A stretch of 64,000 bases of DNA from JADCRZ01 sp037718865 (GTDB taxonomy: Bacteria > Bacteroidota > Bacteroidia > Chitinophagales > Chitinophagaceae), in NCBI GenBank assembly GCA_037718865.1, contig JBBJMP010000004.1, positions 1-64,000 of the forward strand, given 5' to 3'. Position numbers and translations under genes: made by a program. Positions within the stretch are counted from its first letter, which is position 1. Every line of letters starts with the position of its first letter. Shown here in pieces: positions 46,071 to 55,596 of the stretch. The notes beneath the pieces were generated by a model. It had not been told where the DNA came from. It worked only from the letters and a program-made list of their open reading frames with translations, and searched no databases.

Positions 46071-46271
46071 TTATTTCAGGGTTTGGCTTTACACAAAGTT
46101 TTTTAAATAGAGTAGTTATCATGAAGACCTGTTGCGATTTCGTTTACGCTGTCTATACCCTTAGCAAACCACGTGCGCTCATGAAAATTATTAAAGACGT
46201 CAAACATAATCATTACCGGATTTGAAAAATAAATATCAAAAAATGACTAAAAACGGATCAAATACTATTAA

Positions 46272-46420
46272 GGGCATCTCTAAAAACCTAAGTTACGAAG
46301 CAATGTTTTGGTAAGAAATATTGTCTGGTATAAAAAACGAAATATGTCAAAAGCGAGAGGATTATTTGATGAGCAAATAAGGTTAGAGAAGTTGAGTAAA
46401 AAGCAAGATCCGTTAGAGCG
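46272..46420 (+). mobile_element. Truncated IS5-family element (left end only)
   Basis: The sequence starts with a terminus-like GGGCATCTCTAAAAACC. It encodes the first ~27 codons of an IS5-type transposase (ATG at 46344, MSKARGLFDEQIRLEKL). It then fuses at about 46420 to an IPT-domain gene. The rest of the transposase and the right end are missing, so a deletion followed insertion. Confidence 0.75.
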
Positions 46421-47206
46421 GTTCCAGCAGGAGCTAAACAAGGTAAAGTGACTTTAATAGCAGCTTCTAAAATTAAGGTTGAGTCAACCGCAGATTTAGT
46501 ACTACTGCTGCCTGCCGTAACAGATTTATCACCCAACCCTGTAGCCCCGTTAGGCGATCTTACAATAGTGGGCACGAACCTTAACCTCGTTTCAGGAATT
46601 GTATTCAATGGTGTAGCAACTCCTGTCACTTCTTTTATCAGCCAGTCGGCAACTGCAATCGTAGTAAAACTTCCAGCAGGAGCCAAAAAAGGAAAAGTAA
46701 TTTTGTCCGTTGCAAATTCAACGCTTACTGTAGAGGCTCCAATGACCCTGACTTTTATAGGAGATCTGCCGCCATTAGCACCAATGGATTATTTGATGTA
46801 TGATGATCAGTTTAGAAATAACTGGCAAGATTGGGGCTGGAACCGCACTGCAGATTATTCCAACACAGAAAATGTGCGTGAAGGTTTGAAGGCAGTAAAA
46901 GTTACTTATACCGGCCAATTCGGCGGGGTAAAATTTGCCAACGCTGCCATAGCAACAGCAAGCTATAAAGAAGTCGCTTTTTCTGTTTATGGAGGTGCGG
47001 GAACGAATGGTAAGACAATAAAAGTTACTGCCAATGGAAACGGAGCAAGTTCTAAAACAATAACCATCCAGGAAGGTCAATGGACAGAGTTTAAATTTAA
47101 TATTACGGACATAGGCAATCCTGCGAACCTGACTGAGGTGCTTTTAGGTAATACAGATTGGACGGGTGTAATTTATATTGACCAGGTAGGACTAAGAAAA
47201 CCTTAA
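46421..47206 (+). pseudogene. Surface glycan-binding protein with IPT/TIG domains, 5' end lost
   Basis: The open frame enters at 46421 from the IS remnant and encodes part of one IPT/TIG domain (VPAGAKQGKVTL), a complete second one (LSPNPVAPLGDLTIVGTNL to LPAGAKKGKVILS) and a C-terminal beta-sandwich (YDDQFRNNWQDWGW onward). This is the architecture of PUL surface glycan-binding proteins. Signal peptide, lipobox and first domains are gone. A GTG at 46448 could start a protein, but it would not be exported. It lies between two mannanase genes. Confidence 0.75.
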
Positions 47207-47379
47207 AACATTTGGAATATACACCAGAAGAATTATCTCTAATTTATTAAAAACTATTTTTCAAACTATTGGTGAAGGAACTCAACCTCCAGATACTTTG
47301 CGCCATCTTTTTAGGTTATACGAATTTATCTGCAAGGTAATTAAAACAAACCTTAGGCCTGGAGAAAAATTCAACTTTT

Positions 47380-49746
47380 ATGAAGCGACTAGTAACAGTG
47401 TTTTTATTGGTGGTGATAGCAGCAGGAAAATTGGTTGCCCAGACATCTTCTTTCATTACGGTAAAAGATCAGCAGTTCATTCTTAATGGCCGGCCCTTCT
47501 ATTTTGTTGGCGCCAATTACTGGTATGGAGGATTGCTGCCATTAGAAAAAGATAAAAGCAAAGGCATAGACCGGTTGCGGAAAGAACTGGACTTTTTAAA
47601 AGCAAACGGAGTTTCTAATCTCAGGGTGCTTGCCGGTTCAGAGGGGAAAGGCATTATAAATGGCTACCCGCGGGTGGGGCCACCATTACAATCTGAATCC
47701 GGCGTTTTTGATCCTAATTTTCTAAAAGGCATGGATGCTTTTTTGTATGAATTAAACGAGCGCAAAATGACCGCCGTTATCTATCTGAGCAATAACTGGA
47801 ACTGGAGCGGCGGTTTCCCACAGTACCTGCAGTGGAACAATATGTATCCAGACTCTTTATTCCTGGAAAAAATTCCCTGGACAACCATGGGTGAATACAA
47901 CAGTAAGTTTTATACCTGCGAAAAATGTATGGATGGTTATTATGCGCAGGTAAAACAGGTTATCAGCCGCACCAACACAATTACAAATAAAAAATACACA
48001 GATGACCCGGCAATCATGGCATGGCAAATTGCCAACGAACCACGGCCAATGCACCCTTCAGCAAGAGATGCTTACACAAAGTTCATTGCAAATGCAGCAG
48101 CCTATATAAAGGAATTAGACCCTAACCACCTGGTAAGTACAGGTACGGAAGGATACCAAAGTACCCAGGGTATGCCGTTGTACCAGCAGATAAACGACGA
48201 TAAAGATATTGATTACCTCACCGTACATATATGGCCAAAAAACTGGGGATGGCTCAAAATAGATGATTTTCCGGGTAGTATGGATTCTGTGCTTACCAGG
48301 ACGAATCGTTATATAAACGAGCATGCAGTTGTAGCCAATGAATTGAATAAGCCGATGGTGATCGAAGAATTTGGCATGCCAAGAGATCAACAATCTTTTG
48401 TAATGAATTCGCCTACAACTTACAGAGACATTTATTACCGAAACATGTTGAACAAGTGGTTGGATAGCAAAAGATCAAATGGAAATTTAGCCGGCTTAAA
48501 TTTCTGGGCTTATGGTGGCATTGCTAAAACCACAGAGGGACAAGACTGGTGGAAAGAAGGCGATCCGTATACTGGTGATCCTACACTGGAAGAACAAGGA
48601 TTAAATTCCATTTTTAATTCTGATAAAAGTACCTGGGTTGTAATTGATTCGTTTTCAAAACAGGCAACTAAAAAAGTTGAGGGAGTACCAATAGATCCAA
48701 ATGCAACAAAACAAACTGCAAATCTTTACCACAACCTAAAAAAAATAATTAATAAAGGTATCATGTTTGGCCACCAGGATGCTCTGGCCTATGGTGTGAA
48801 TTGGAAATACAAAAAAAACAGAAGCGACATTAAAGATGTAACAGGCGACTATCCTGCTGTGTTTGGCTATGAGCTTGGCCATTTAGAAATTGATAAACCT
48901 GTAAACCTTGACAGTGTGCCATTTGATAAAATGAAAACCTATATCCAATGGGCTTATAAAAAAGGCAGTTTAATTACTCTGAGTTGGCATTTAAACAATC
49001 CCCTTACCGGTGAGAACGCATGGTTTCCCGCAGATGGAACTGTGGCGTCTGTATTGCCTGGCGGAGCCAGACATGATTTGTATAAAAGCTGGTTAGATAA
49101 AGTGGCTGCCTTTGCGCACAGTTTAAAAGGCAAAAAAGGCGAAGCTATTCCCATCATTTTTCGCCCATATCATGAGCTGAATGGCAATTGGTTTTGGTGG
49201 GGCAAGAACCACTGCACACCCGAACAGTTTAAGCAACTTTGGCAATTCACCGTTTCTTATTTAAGGGATGTACAAAATGTACATAATTTTTTATATGCCT
49301 TCAATACTGATCGCTTTCAAAGCAAGGAGGAATACCTGGAACGATACCCGGGCGATGAGTGGGTAGATGTAATAGGCTTTGATATTTACCAAAGGAAAGT
49401 ACCTAAAGAAAAATACTTAACCGAATTTGATAAATCATTGTCCATCCTGGAGGAAATCGCTAAAGAAAGACATAAAATCCCAACGCTTACGGAGTTTGGC
49501 GGTAACATGGAAGACTCCTCCTGGTGGACTGGTACATTTTTGAAAGGGCTCGGCAATCATAAAATTTCTTATGTGCTTGGCTGGCGGAATGCGGGTTTGA
49601 AGCAAAGTGGTGAGATGGAATACTATGTACCATATAAAGGGCAGCTCACAGAAAAAGATTTTTTAAAGTTTGCTAAGGAACCCCATATTTTATTTCAAAA
49701 AGATGTGAGTTATAAAATCCTGTATGGGCGAACACGAGCGAAGTGA
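47380..49746 (+). CDS. Bimodular GH5-GH26 beta-mannanase
   Basis: A 788-residue secreted protein (signal peptide ending KLVAQ) with two different mannanase catalytic domains. Residues ~25-430 are GH5, probably subfamily 7: acid/base E220 in WQIANEPRP and nucleophile E330 in MVIEEFGMP. Residues ~445-785 are GH26: acid/base E599 in FRPYHELNGNWFWWG and nucleophile E705 in PTLTEFGGN. Both sites look complete. No CBM or sorting domain is seen, so it may act in the periplasm or on the surface. Downstream genes complete mannobiose use. Confidence 0.92.
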   Translation: MKRLVTVFLLVVIAAGKLVAQTSSFITVKDQQFILNGRPFYFVGANYWYGGLLPLEKDKSKGIDRLRKELDFLKANGVSNLRVLAGSEGKGIINGYPRVGPPLQSESGVFDPNFLKGMDAFLYELNERKMTAVIYLSNNWNWSGGFPQYLQWNNMYPDSLFLEKIPWTTMGEYNSKFYTCEKCMDGYYAQVKQVISRTNTITNKKYTDDPAIMAWQIANEPRPMHPSARDAYTKFIANAAAYIKELDPNHLVSTGTEGYQSTQGMPLYQQINDDKDIDYLTVHIWPKNWGWLKIDDFPGSMDSVLTRTNRYINEHAVVANELNKPMVIEEFGMPRDQQSFVMNSPTTYRDIYYRNMLNKWLDSKRSNGNLAGLNFWAYGGIAKTTEGQDWWKEGDPYTGDPTLEEQGLNSIFNSDKSTWVVIDSFSKQATKKVEGVPIDPNATKQTANLYHNLKKIINKGIMFGHQDALAYGVNWKYKKNRSDIKDVTGDYPAVFGYELGHLEIDKPVNLDSVPFDKMKTYIQWAYKKGSLITLSWHLNNPLTGENAWFPADGTVASVLPGGARHDLYKSWLDKVAAFAHSLKGKKGEAIPIIFRPYHELNGNWFWWGKNHCTPEQFKQLWQFTVSYLRDVQNVHNFLYAFNTDRFQSKEEYLERYPGDEWVDVIGFDIYQRKVPKEKYLTEFDKSLSILEEIAKERHKIPTLTEFGGNMEDSSWWTGTFLKGLGNHKISYVLGWRNAGLKQSGEMEYYVPYKGQLTEKDFLKFAKEPHILFQKDVSYKILYGRTRAK

Positions 49747-49880
49747 GTGCTACAGAAATTGCAACTCAATAATCTCTACCAGGTTGCTCCCACTCCTTTG
49801 GAGTTGTGATAGCGGAGAAGAAGAGATGCCGGTAAACATAAGATGACCATTAGATAAATAAAACTCAAAACAAACGCTAC

Positions 49881-51302
49881 ATGCAGATAAATAAATCGCT
49901 GAAATTTAAAGAGAAAGTTGGCTATGGCTTTGGTGATTTTGCGTCTTCTATGTTTTGGAAATTATTTTCTGTTTACCTATTATACTTTTATACCGATGTT
50001 TTTGGATTAGCCGCTGCGGCTGCCGGTACCATGTTTTTAATTACCAGGATATGGGATACATTTTTGGATCCTGTTATTGGCGTACTTTCCGATAGAACCG
50101 AAACCAAATGGGGAAAGTTCCGGCCCTATATTTTATGGATGGCGATACCTTTTGCCATAGCAGGTGTGCTCACCTTTTCATCTCCCGACTTTGACGTAAC
50201 AGGCAAATTGATTTATGCCTACCTGACGTACACTTTAATGATGATGGTTTATTCCTTTATCAATGTGCCTTATGCTTCCCTGATGGGGGTGATGACTTCC
50301 AACATTAAAGAACGGACGACCCTGGCAACTTTCCGTTTTGTGTTTGCCTTTGCGGGAAGCATTCTTGTGCTGGCTACGGCAGAGCCACTCGTAGCCGCAC
50401 TTGGCAAAACGGCCACAGGCATAAACACGGGAAAAGGTTGGCAAATGTCCATCATCATTTATGGCATTATCGCCGCTGTTTTATTCTTTTTAACTTTTGC
50501 CTGGACCCGGGAAAGAATCAAGCCGCCTAAAGAGCAGAAAACATCTTTAAAAGCCGATCTCGCTAACCTTGCAAAGAATAAGCCCTGGTTCATTCTTTTA
50601 GGAGCAGGTGTGGCAACGTTGATATTTAATTCCTTGCGTGATGGCTCCACCATATACTATTTTAAATATTATTTTCAGAACCAGGAAGCATTTCAATTAC
50701 CCCTGTTTGATGTAGCCATTAATTACAGTACACTTTACCTCGTCCTGGGGCAGGCTGCAAATATTGTTGGCGTAATACTGGCAAAGCCTGTATCAGACAA
50801 GATCGGAAAGAAAAATACTTTCTTATACGCAATGGTTATTGCCTGCATATTAAGCTGCATTTTCTTTTTCTTCAATGAGAATAATATTTTCCTGATTTTT
50901 CTATTTCAATTCCTGATCAGTGTTTGTGCCGGAAGTGTTTTCCCGTTGCTGTGGTCTATGTATGCAGACATTGCCGATTATTCAGAGTGGAAAACTGGTC
51001 GCAGAGCAACGGGGTTGATTTTCTCTTCTTCCTCTATGTCACAAAAGTTAGGATGGACTTTAGGCGGAGCTATCACCGGTTGGATGCTGGCGCTTTGGGG
51101 ATTTGAGGCCAATATGGTTCAGACGGAAGAAGCACGCACCGGCATTAAAATGATGTTGAGTTTTATTCCTGCTGTCGGCGCATTGTTGTCTGCAGTGTTT
51201 ATTATTTTCTATCAACTCAGCGATTCGTTTATGCTGAAAGTAAGTAATGAATTAGAAGAAAGAAGGCATATTGAAGGAGAAGGAAATGATGCTGTCCATT
51301 AA
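49881..51302 (+). CDS. MFS glycoside:cation symporter (GPH/MelB-like), probable mannobiose importer
   Basis: A 473-residue inner-membrane carrier with about 12 hydrophobic segments. GPH signatures include YFYTDVFGLAA, RIWDTFLDPVIGVLSDRT and the loop KWGKFRPYILW. Position between mannanases and the GH130/epimerase pair indicates import of mannobiose from the periplasm. Confidence 0.9.
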   Translation: MQINKSLKFKEKVGYGFGDFASSMFWKLFSVYLLYFYTDVFGLAAAAAGTMFLITRIWDTFLDPVIGVLSDRTETKWGKFRPYILWMAIPFAIAGVLTFSSPDFDVTGKLIYAYLTYTLMMMVYSFINVPYASLMGVMTSNIKERTTLATFRFVFAFAGSILVLATAEPLVAALGKTATGINTGKGWQMSIIIYGIIAAVLFFLTFAWTRERIKPPKEQKTSLKADLANLAKNKPWFILLGAGVATLIFNSLRDGSTIYYFKYYFQNQEAFQLPLFDVAINYSTLYLVLGQAANIVGVILAKPVSDKIGKKNTFLYAMVIACILSCIFFFFNENNIFLIFLFQFLISVCAGSVFPLLWSMYADIADYSEWKTGRRATGLIFSSSSMSQKLGWTLGGAITGWMLALWGFEANMVQTEEARTGIKMMLSFIPAVGALLSAVFIIFYQLSDSFMLKVSNELEERRHIEGEGNDAVH

Positions 51303-51450
51303 TGTAAAATGCGCATTTTAAAATGCCATCAAAAGAAAAAGATTATTAAAAACTCATTATTAGGTTATAAGACAACTCAACATTAGAATAATTAAGAATT
51401 TTATTTAAATATATAAAACACTTTTTCGTTAGAACGCTAAACTTTATAAG

Positions 51451-52668
51451 ATGAAGCAATATTTTCAAAACAGACTACAATACCTGCACACAACGCATAA
51501 GGAACTTTTGCTCAGAGAAAATGTTGAAAAGATATCAGTAAATGGCATCTATAACCGTTTTAAATTTCCGGTTCTTACGCCCCAGCATATTCCCCTGGAA
51601 TGGCGTTTCGACTTGAACCCATTAACAAATCCATATTTAATGGAAAGGATTGCAATTAATGCAGTTTTAAATGCAGGCGCAATAAAAATTAATGATAAGT
51701 TCGTAGTAGTAGCCAGAGTAGAAGCGGCAGACAGGAAATCATTTTTTGCTGTGGCAGAAAGTGAAACCGGAGTTGACAATTTCAGGTTTTGGGATTATCC
51801 TGTGCACATGCCTGAAACTGAGGTGCCTGACACCAACATATATGATATGCGTTTAGTTGAGCATGAGGATGGCTGGATATATGGTTTGTTTTGCACCGAA
51901 AGAAGAGATCGGGCAGCGTCGGCCGGAGACCAATCTGCGGCTATTGCGCAATGCGGTATAGCCCGAACAAAAGATTTAATTATCTGGGAAAGATTGAAAG
52001 ATCTAAAAACAAAATCAGCGCAGCAGCGCAATGTGGTATTGCATCCGGAATTTGTGAATGGTCAATACGGTTTTTATACAAGGCCACAAGATAGTTTTAT
52101 TGAAGCCGGCGGCGGCGGAGGTATTGGGTTTGGCTTATGTGATAATATTGAGGAAGGCGTTATCGAAAAAGAAGTGATTATTCATGCTAAACAATATCAT
52201 ACGGTTTACGAGTTAAAAAACGGACAAGGCCCTGCGCCGATCAAAACCAGCAAAGGCTGGCTGCACCTGGCGCATGGCGTGCGTAATACGGCCGCTGGCT
52301 TACGGTATGTGTTGTATATGTTTATGACCGATTTAGACCATATTACCCAAGTAATTCATACACCTGGAGGATATTTTATCGCTCCCGAAGATGAAGAAAG
52401 AATTGGCGATGTATCCAATGTCGTATTCAGTAATGGCTGGATAGCGGATGATAATGGCAGCGTTTACATTTACTACGCATCATCAGATACAAGGTTGCAC
52501 GTGGCTACAACAAGTATTAACCAGTTGCTTGATTATGTAATGAATACTCCTGAAGACGGTCTTTCATCTTTTGAAACGGTAAAAACTATTACCAGGTTGA
52601 TTGATAAAAACAAACAGGAAACTGCCAACCAAAATGGCAAACCGCAAAAACAACAAATTGAGCATTGA
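51451..52668 (+). CDS. GH130 mannosylglucose phosphorylase
   Basis: A 405-residue cytoplasmic GH130 protein (subfamily 1-like). DLNPLTNPYLMERI, VVVARVEAADRKSFFA and PDTNIYDMRLVEHEDGW are family-typical; the Asp in YDMRL is the expected proton donor. It cleaves 4-O-beta-mannosyl-glucose with phosphate to mannose-1-phosphate and glucose. The stop codon overlaps the epimerase start (TGATG), so the two are translationally coupled. Confidence 0.92.
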   Translation: MKQYFQNRLQYLHTTHKELLLRENVEKISVNGIYNRFKFPVLTPQHIPLEWRFDLNPLTNPYLMERIAINAVLNAGAIKINDKFVVVARVEAADRKSFFAVAESETGVDNFRFWDYPVHMPETEVPDTNIYDMRLVEHEDGWIYGLFCTERRDRAASAGDQSAAIAQCGIARTKDLIIWERLKDLKTKSAQQRNVVLHPEFVNGQYGFYTRPQDSFIEAGGGGGIGFGLCDNIEEGVIEKEVIIHAKQYHTVYELKNGQGPAPIKTSKGWLHLAHGVRNTAAGLRYVLYMFMTDLDHITQVIHTPGGYFIAPEDEERIGDVSNVVFSNGWIADDNGSVYIYYASSDTRLHVATTSINQLLDYVMNTPEDGLSSFETVKTITRLIDKNKQETANQNGKPQKQQIEH

Positions 52669-53900
52669 TGGCGATAACTGAAACTTCATTGCCATCAACC
52701 TTGATCCGGTATAAAAAGGAAGTAGAAAGTGAACTTCATTCTATTCTTTCCTGGTGGATGGAACACATGCCCGATAAAAACAATGACGGATTTTATGGCT
52801 CGGTGAGTAACATTAATGTACATGATCCCAATGCTGTGAAAGGGTTGGTACTAAACAGCCGCATACTTTGGACATTTTCTGCAGCTTATTCTCTCACAAA
52901 AAATAGTTTACATTTAAATTTTGCGACAGAAGCTTTCAATTACATTTTAAGATACTTTGTAGATGAAGAATTGGACGGAGCGTACTGGTCTTTAAATGCA
53001 GATGGCAGTGTACACGATGGCCGCAAACAAATTTATGGTATCGCATTCTGCATATACGGCTTAGCGGAATACTATAAAATTTCCAAAAACAAAAAAGCGT
53101 TAGAAGTAGCCGTTCAGTTTTACGAAGCGATTGAAAAGCACAGCTTCGATGAAATTAAAAATGGTTATTGGGAAGCCTTTACCCGCAACTGGCAACCGAT
53201 TGATGATTTGAGGTTGAGCGATAAAGACAGCAACGAAGCAAAAACGATGAATACGCATCTGCACATCGTAGAAGCTTATACAAATCTTTACAGCATATGG
53301 CCAGATGAAAAATTAAAGGAGCAAATTATAAATTTGCTAAACCTCTTCGACACCTGTTTCATCAATAAAAAAAACCATCATTACAATTTGTTTTTTGATA
53401 ATGACTGGAACCTGAAATCAACTTTACAGTCTTACGGGCATGATATTGAAGCTGCCTGGCTATTGCAACAATGTGCAGAAATTATAAAAGACACAAATAC
53501 TACACAAAACTTTCGTCAACTTGCTTTGCCGGTTACAGAAGCTACTTTAGAAATGATTGACAAAGACGGCGGCATGTGGTATGAGTATGAAGAAGCAACT
53601 GATAAAATGATTTATGAAAAACATTCCTGGCCGCAGGCAGAAGCAATGATAGGTTTTTTAAATGCCTACCAGGTGTCGGGTGAAGAACGCTGGCTTTTAC
53701 AATCTTTACAAAGCTGGAATTTTATTAAACAAAATATAATTGACAAAGAAAACGGGGAGTGGTTTTGGGGGCTTACCAAAGATGATAATTTAATGGACAA
53801 GGAGAAAGCAGGATTTTGGAAATGCCCCTATCATAGCGGCAGGGCTTGTTTAGAGGTTATATACCGGATAGATAAGTTATTAATACAAAAGAAATTATAA
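52668..53900 (+). CDS. Cellobiose/mannobiose 2-epimerase
   Basis: A ~410-residue (alpha/alpha)6-barrel epimerase of the AGE superfamily. The ATG at 52668 overlaps the GH130 stop; a TTG one codon earlier is less likely. Conserved histidine regions occur in TMNTHLHIVEAY, SYGHDIEAAWLL and KHSWPQAEAM. It converts mannobiose to mannosyl-glucose, the substrate of the neighbouring GH130. This is the established two-step mannan pathway of Bacteroides. Confidence 0.92.
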   Translation: MAITETSLPSTLIRYKKEVESELHSILSWWMEHMPDKNNDGFYGSVSNINVHDPNAVKGLVLNSRILWTFSAAYSLTKNSLHLNFATEAFNYILRYFVDEELDGAYWSLNADGSVHDGRKQIYGIAFCIYGLAEYYKISKNKKALEVAVQFYEAIEKHSFDEIKNGYWEAFTRNWQPIDDLRLSDKDSNEAKTMNTHLHIVEAYTNLYSIWPDEKLKEQIINLLNLFDTCFINKKNHHYNLFFDNDWNLKSTLQSYGHDIEAAWLLQQCAEIIKDTNTTQNFRQLALPVTEATLEMIDKDGGMWYEYEEATDKMIYEKHSWPQAEAMIGFLNAYQVSGEERWLLQSLQSWNFIKQNIIDKENGEWFWGLTKDDNLMDKEKAGFWKCPYHSGRACLEVIYRIDKLLIQKKL

Positions 53901-53915
53901 AATAAAACCTATTCC

Positions 53916-54923
53916 ATGGGTAAAATAATTTTCCAGTTGGTAACTGCCTTAGTGATTTCAGCAATGGCTTTTTCGCAAACTTATAGCATAAAGGATTTTG
54001 GAGCTGTTGGTGATGGCAAAACTATTAATACTGCGAGTTTACAAAAAGCGATTAATGCTTGCAATAAAAACCATGGCGGTATAGTAGTAGTACCCGCAGG
54101 AATCTATATTATTGGCACAGTGAATTTAAAAAGCAATGTGCATTTGTATTTACAAAGCGGGGCAGTATTAAGAGGCAGTGCCAATTTAAACGATTATGAA
54201 CCGTACATACCTGAACCGCCTTTTGTGCCGATACACAAGGGGATGTTTTTTACAGAAGATGCTGAAAACATTACCATTTCAGGCGAAGGCCAGATTGATG
54301 GAAACGGGGATGTTTATTTTGAATGGGATAAAGCAAAAAAGCTGGATAGTGTTGCTACGCAATTTACCAGGCAGAAGAATAAATACCGGCAAGTTGATAC
54401 GGGTATAGGCGATGGGCCTGTAATGCCTAAAGACAGGCCTTACCAAATGTTTGTTTTTAGCAATTGTAAGAGAATAACGGTTAAAGATATTTTTATAACA
54501 TCTGCACCATTTTGGTGCATGCACTTTGCTGATTGTGATGCCGTGATGATAAATGGCATACGGCTATGGAACAACTTGCTTGCGCCAAATGCGGATGGCA
54601 TTGATATAACCAGTTGCACCAATGTAATCATCTCAAACTGTGATGTAAGGGCCGGCGATGATGCTATTGCAGTAACGGGTTATGACCATCATTTTGAAAT
54701 TCCCGGATATAAACGGTTACGACATTTGTCTGAAAATATTACGATTACTAATTGTAACCTCCAGTCTTATTCAAGTGGTATACGCATTGGATTTTTGGAC
54801 CAGAATACCGTTCGGAACATCCAAATTAGTAATGTAAATATTACCAATTCAACTCGGGGTATTGGTATTTTTTTGCGTGACGAGGGCTCGCTAGAAAATA
54901 TCACTTTTTCAACATGTACATAG
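53916..54923 (+). CDS. GH28-family beta-helix enzyme, N-terminal part (frameshifted)
   Basis: Signal peptide (MGKIIFQLVTALV to FSQT), then the KDFGAVGDGKTINT motif and GH28 catalytic motifs NADGIDI and RAGDDAIAVTG. The frame breaks after GSLENITFS, where one A appears lost (about 54910). The protein continues in another frame at 54914-55468. Intact, it would be about 517 residues. It follows the epimerase by 15 bp. Confidence 0.85.
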   Translation: MGKIIFQLVTALVISAMAFSQTYSIKDFGAVGDGKTINTASLQKAINACNKNHGGIVVVPAGIYIIGTVNLKSNVHLYLQSGAVLRGSANLNDYEPYIPEPPFVPIHKGMFFTEDAENITISGEGQIDGNGDVYFEWDKAKKLDSVATQFTRQKNKYRQVDTGIGDGPVMPKDRPYQMFVFSNCKRITVKDIFITSAPFWCMHFADCDAVMINGIRLWNNLLAPNADGIDITSCTNVIISNCDVRAGDDAIAVTGYDHHFEIPGYKRLRHLSENITITNCNLQSYSSGIRIGFLDQNTVRNIQISNVNITNSTRGIGIFLRDEGSLENITFSTCT

Positions 54924-55468
54924 AAACAAAAATGAGGACGGGCGATTGGTGGGGCAATGGCGAACCAATCCACATTTCTGCTGTGCGTGGAAAAGAAAAT
55001 GTACAATTGGGAAAAATAAAGCATGTACTTTTTAGTAATATTATTTGCAAAGGCGAAAATGGAATGCTGGTATATGGCAGTGATGAAAGTATAATTGAAG
55101 ATTTATCTTTTGATCATATCCGTTTTACTTTAACGGACAGCAAGTTGAATGATTTGGCGGGTGGCAATATTGATTTGCGAGGCGCACTCAGGCCAAAAGA
55201 TCAATTATTTAGCAGGGAAATACCTGGCCTGCTGGCTCGGTATGTAAAAGGGATGCGCATTAACGATTTTCAATTGCAATGGCAGGATACCCGCATGCCC
55301 TATTTTACACACGGCATAGAGTTACATCATTTCAATGATGTAAAAATTTTCAACTTTGAAGGTAGCTCTTCCCCAATCAATAAAGGGGCCTACCGTATAT
55401 ATGCTACAGACGGAAAGAATTTTGCATCTGATAATAAGGAAAAATTACTATCGAAAAACGTGCAATAA
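54914..55468 (+). CDS. GH28-family beta-helix enzyme, C-terminal part (frameshifted)
   Basis: The 184-residue continuation of the preceding frame (from MYIETKMRTGDWWG) contains the last beta-helix coils and tail of the GH28 protein. With one A restored at about 54910, FSNMYIETK joins smoothly to the upstream ENIT. As written it lacks catalytic residues and a signal peptide, so it is unlikely to work alone. Confidence 0.75.
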   Translation: MYIETKMRTGDWWGNGEPIHISAVRGKENVQLGKIKHVLFSNIICKGENGMLVYGSDESIIEDLSFDHIRFTLTDSKLNDLAGGNIDLRGALRPKDQLFSREIPGLLARYVKGMRINDFQLQWQDTRMPYFTHGIELHHFNDVKIFNFEGSSSPINKGAYRIYATDGKNFASDNKEKLLSKNVQ

Positions 55469-55480
55469 GTTTAAAAATAA

Positions 55481-55567
55481 TTAACACGCTCTTATTCGTA
55501 CCATTTCTTTAAGTACAATTTCAAGTATTTCTCTTTCTTGCTCCGCAACTTTTTTAGCTCCTTCCAT
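55481..55567 (-). CDS. Possible 28-residue peptide, unknown
   Basis: A short frame (MEGAKKVAEQERE...) of amphipathic helical character lies downstream of the second relaxase gene. No ribosome-binding site is visible. It may be a remnant of a mobilization gene or chance. Confidence 0.25.
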   Translation of the reverse strand: MEGAKKVAEQEREILEIVLKEMVRIRAC

Positions 55568-55596
55568 GGGATTGATTTTTATTTCTAGTATTAATA

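Noticed and set aside
46288..46686. 132-residue minus-strand ORF
   Set aside because: Antisense to the IS5 remnant and IPT gene, with no protein-like features.
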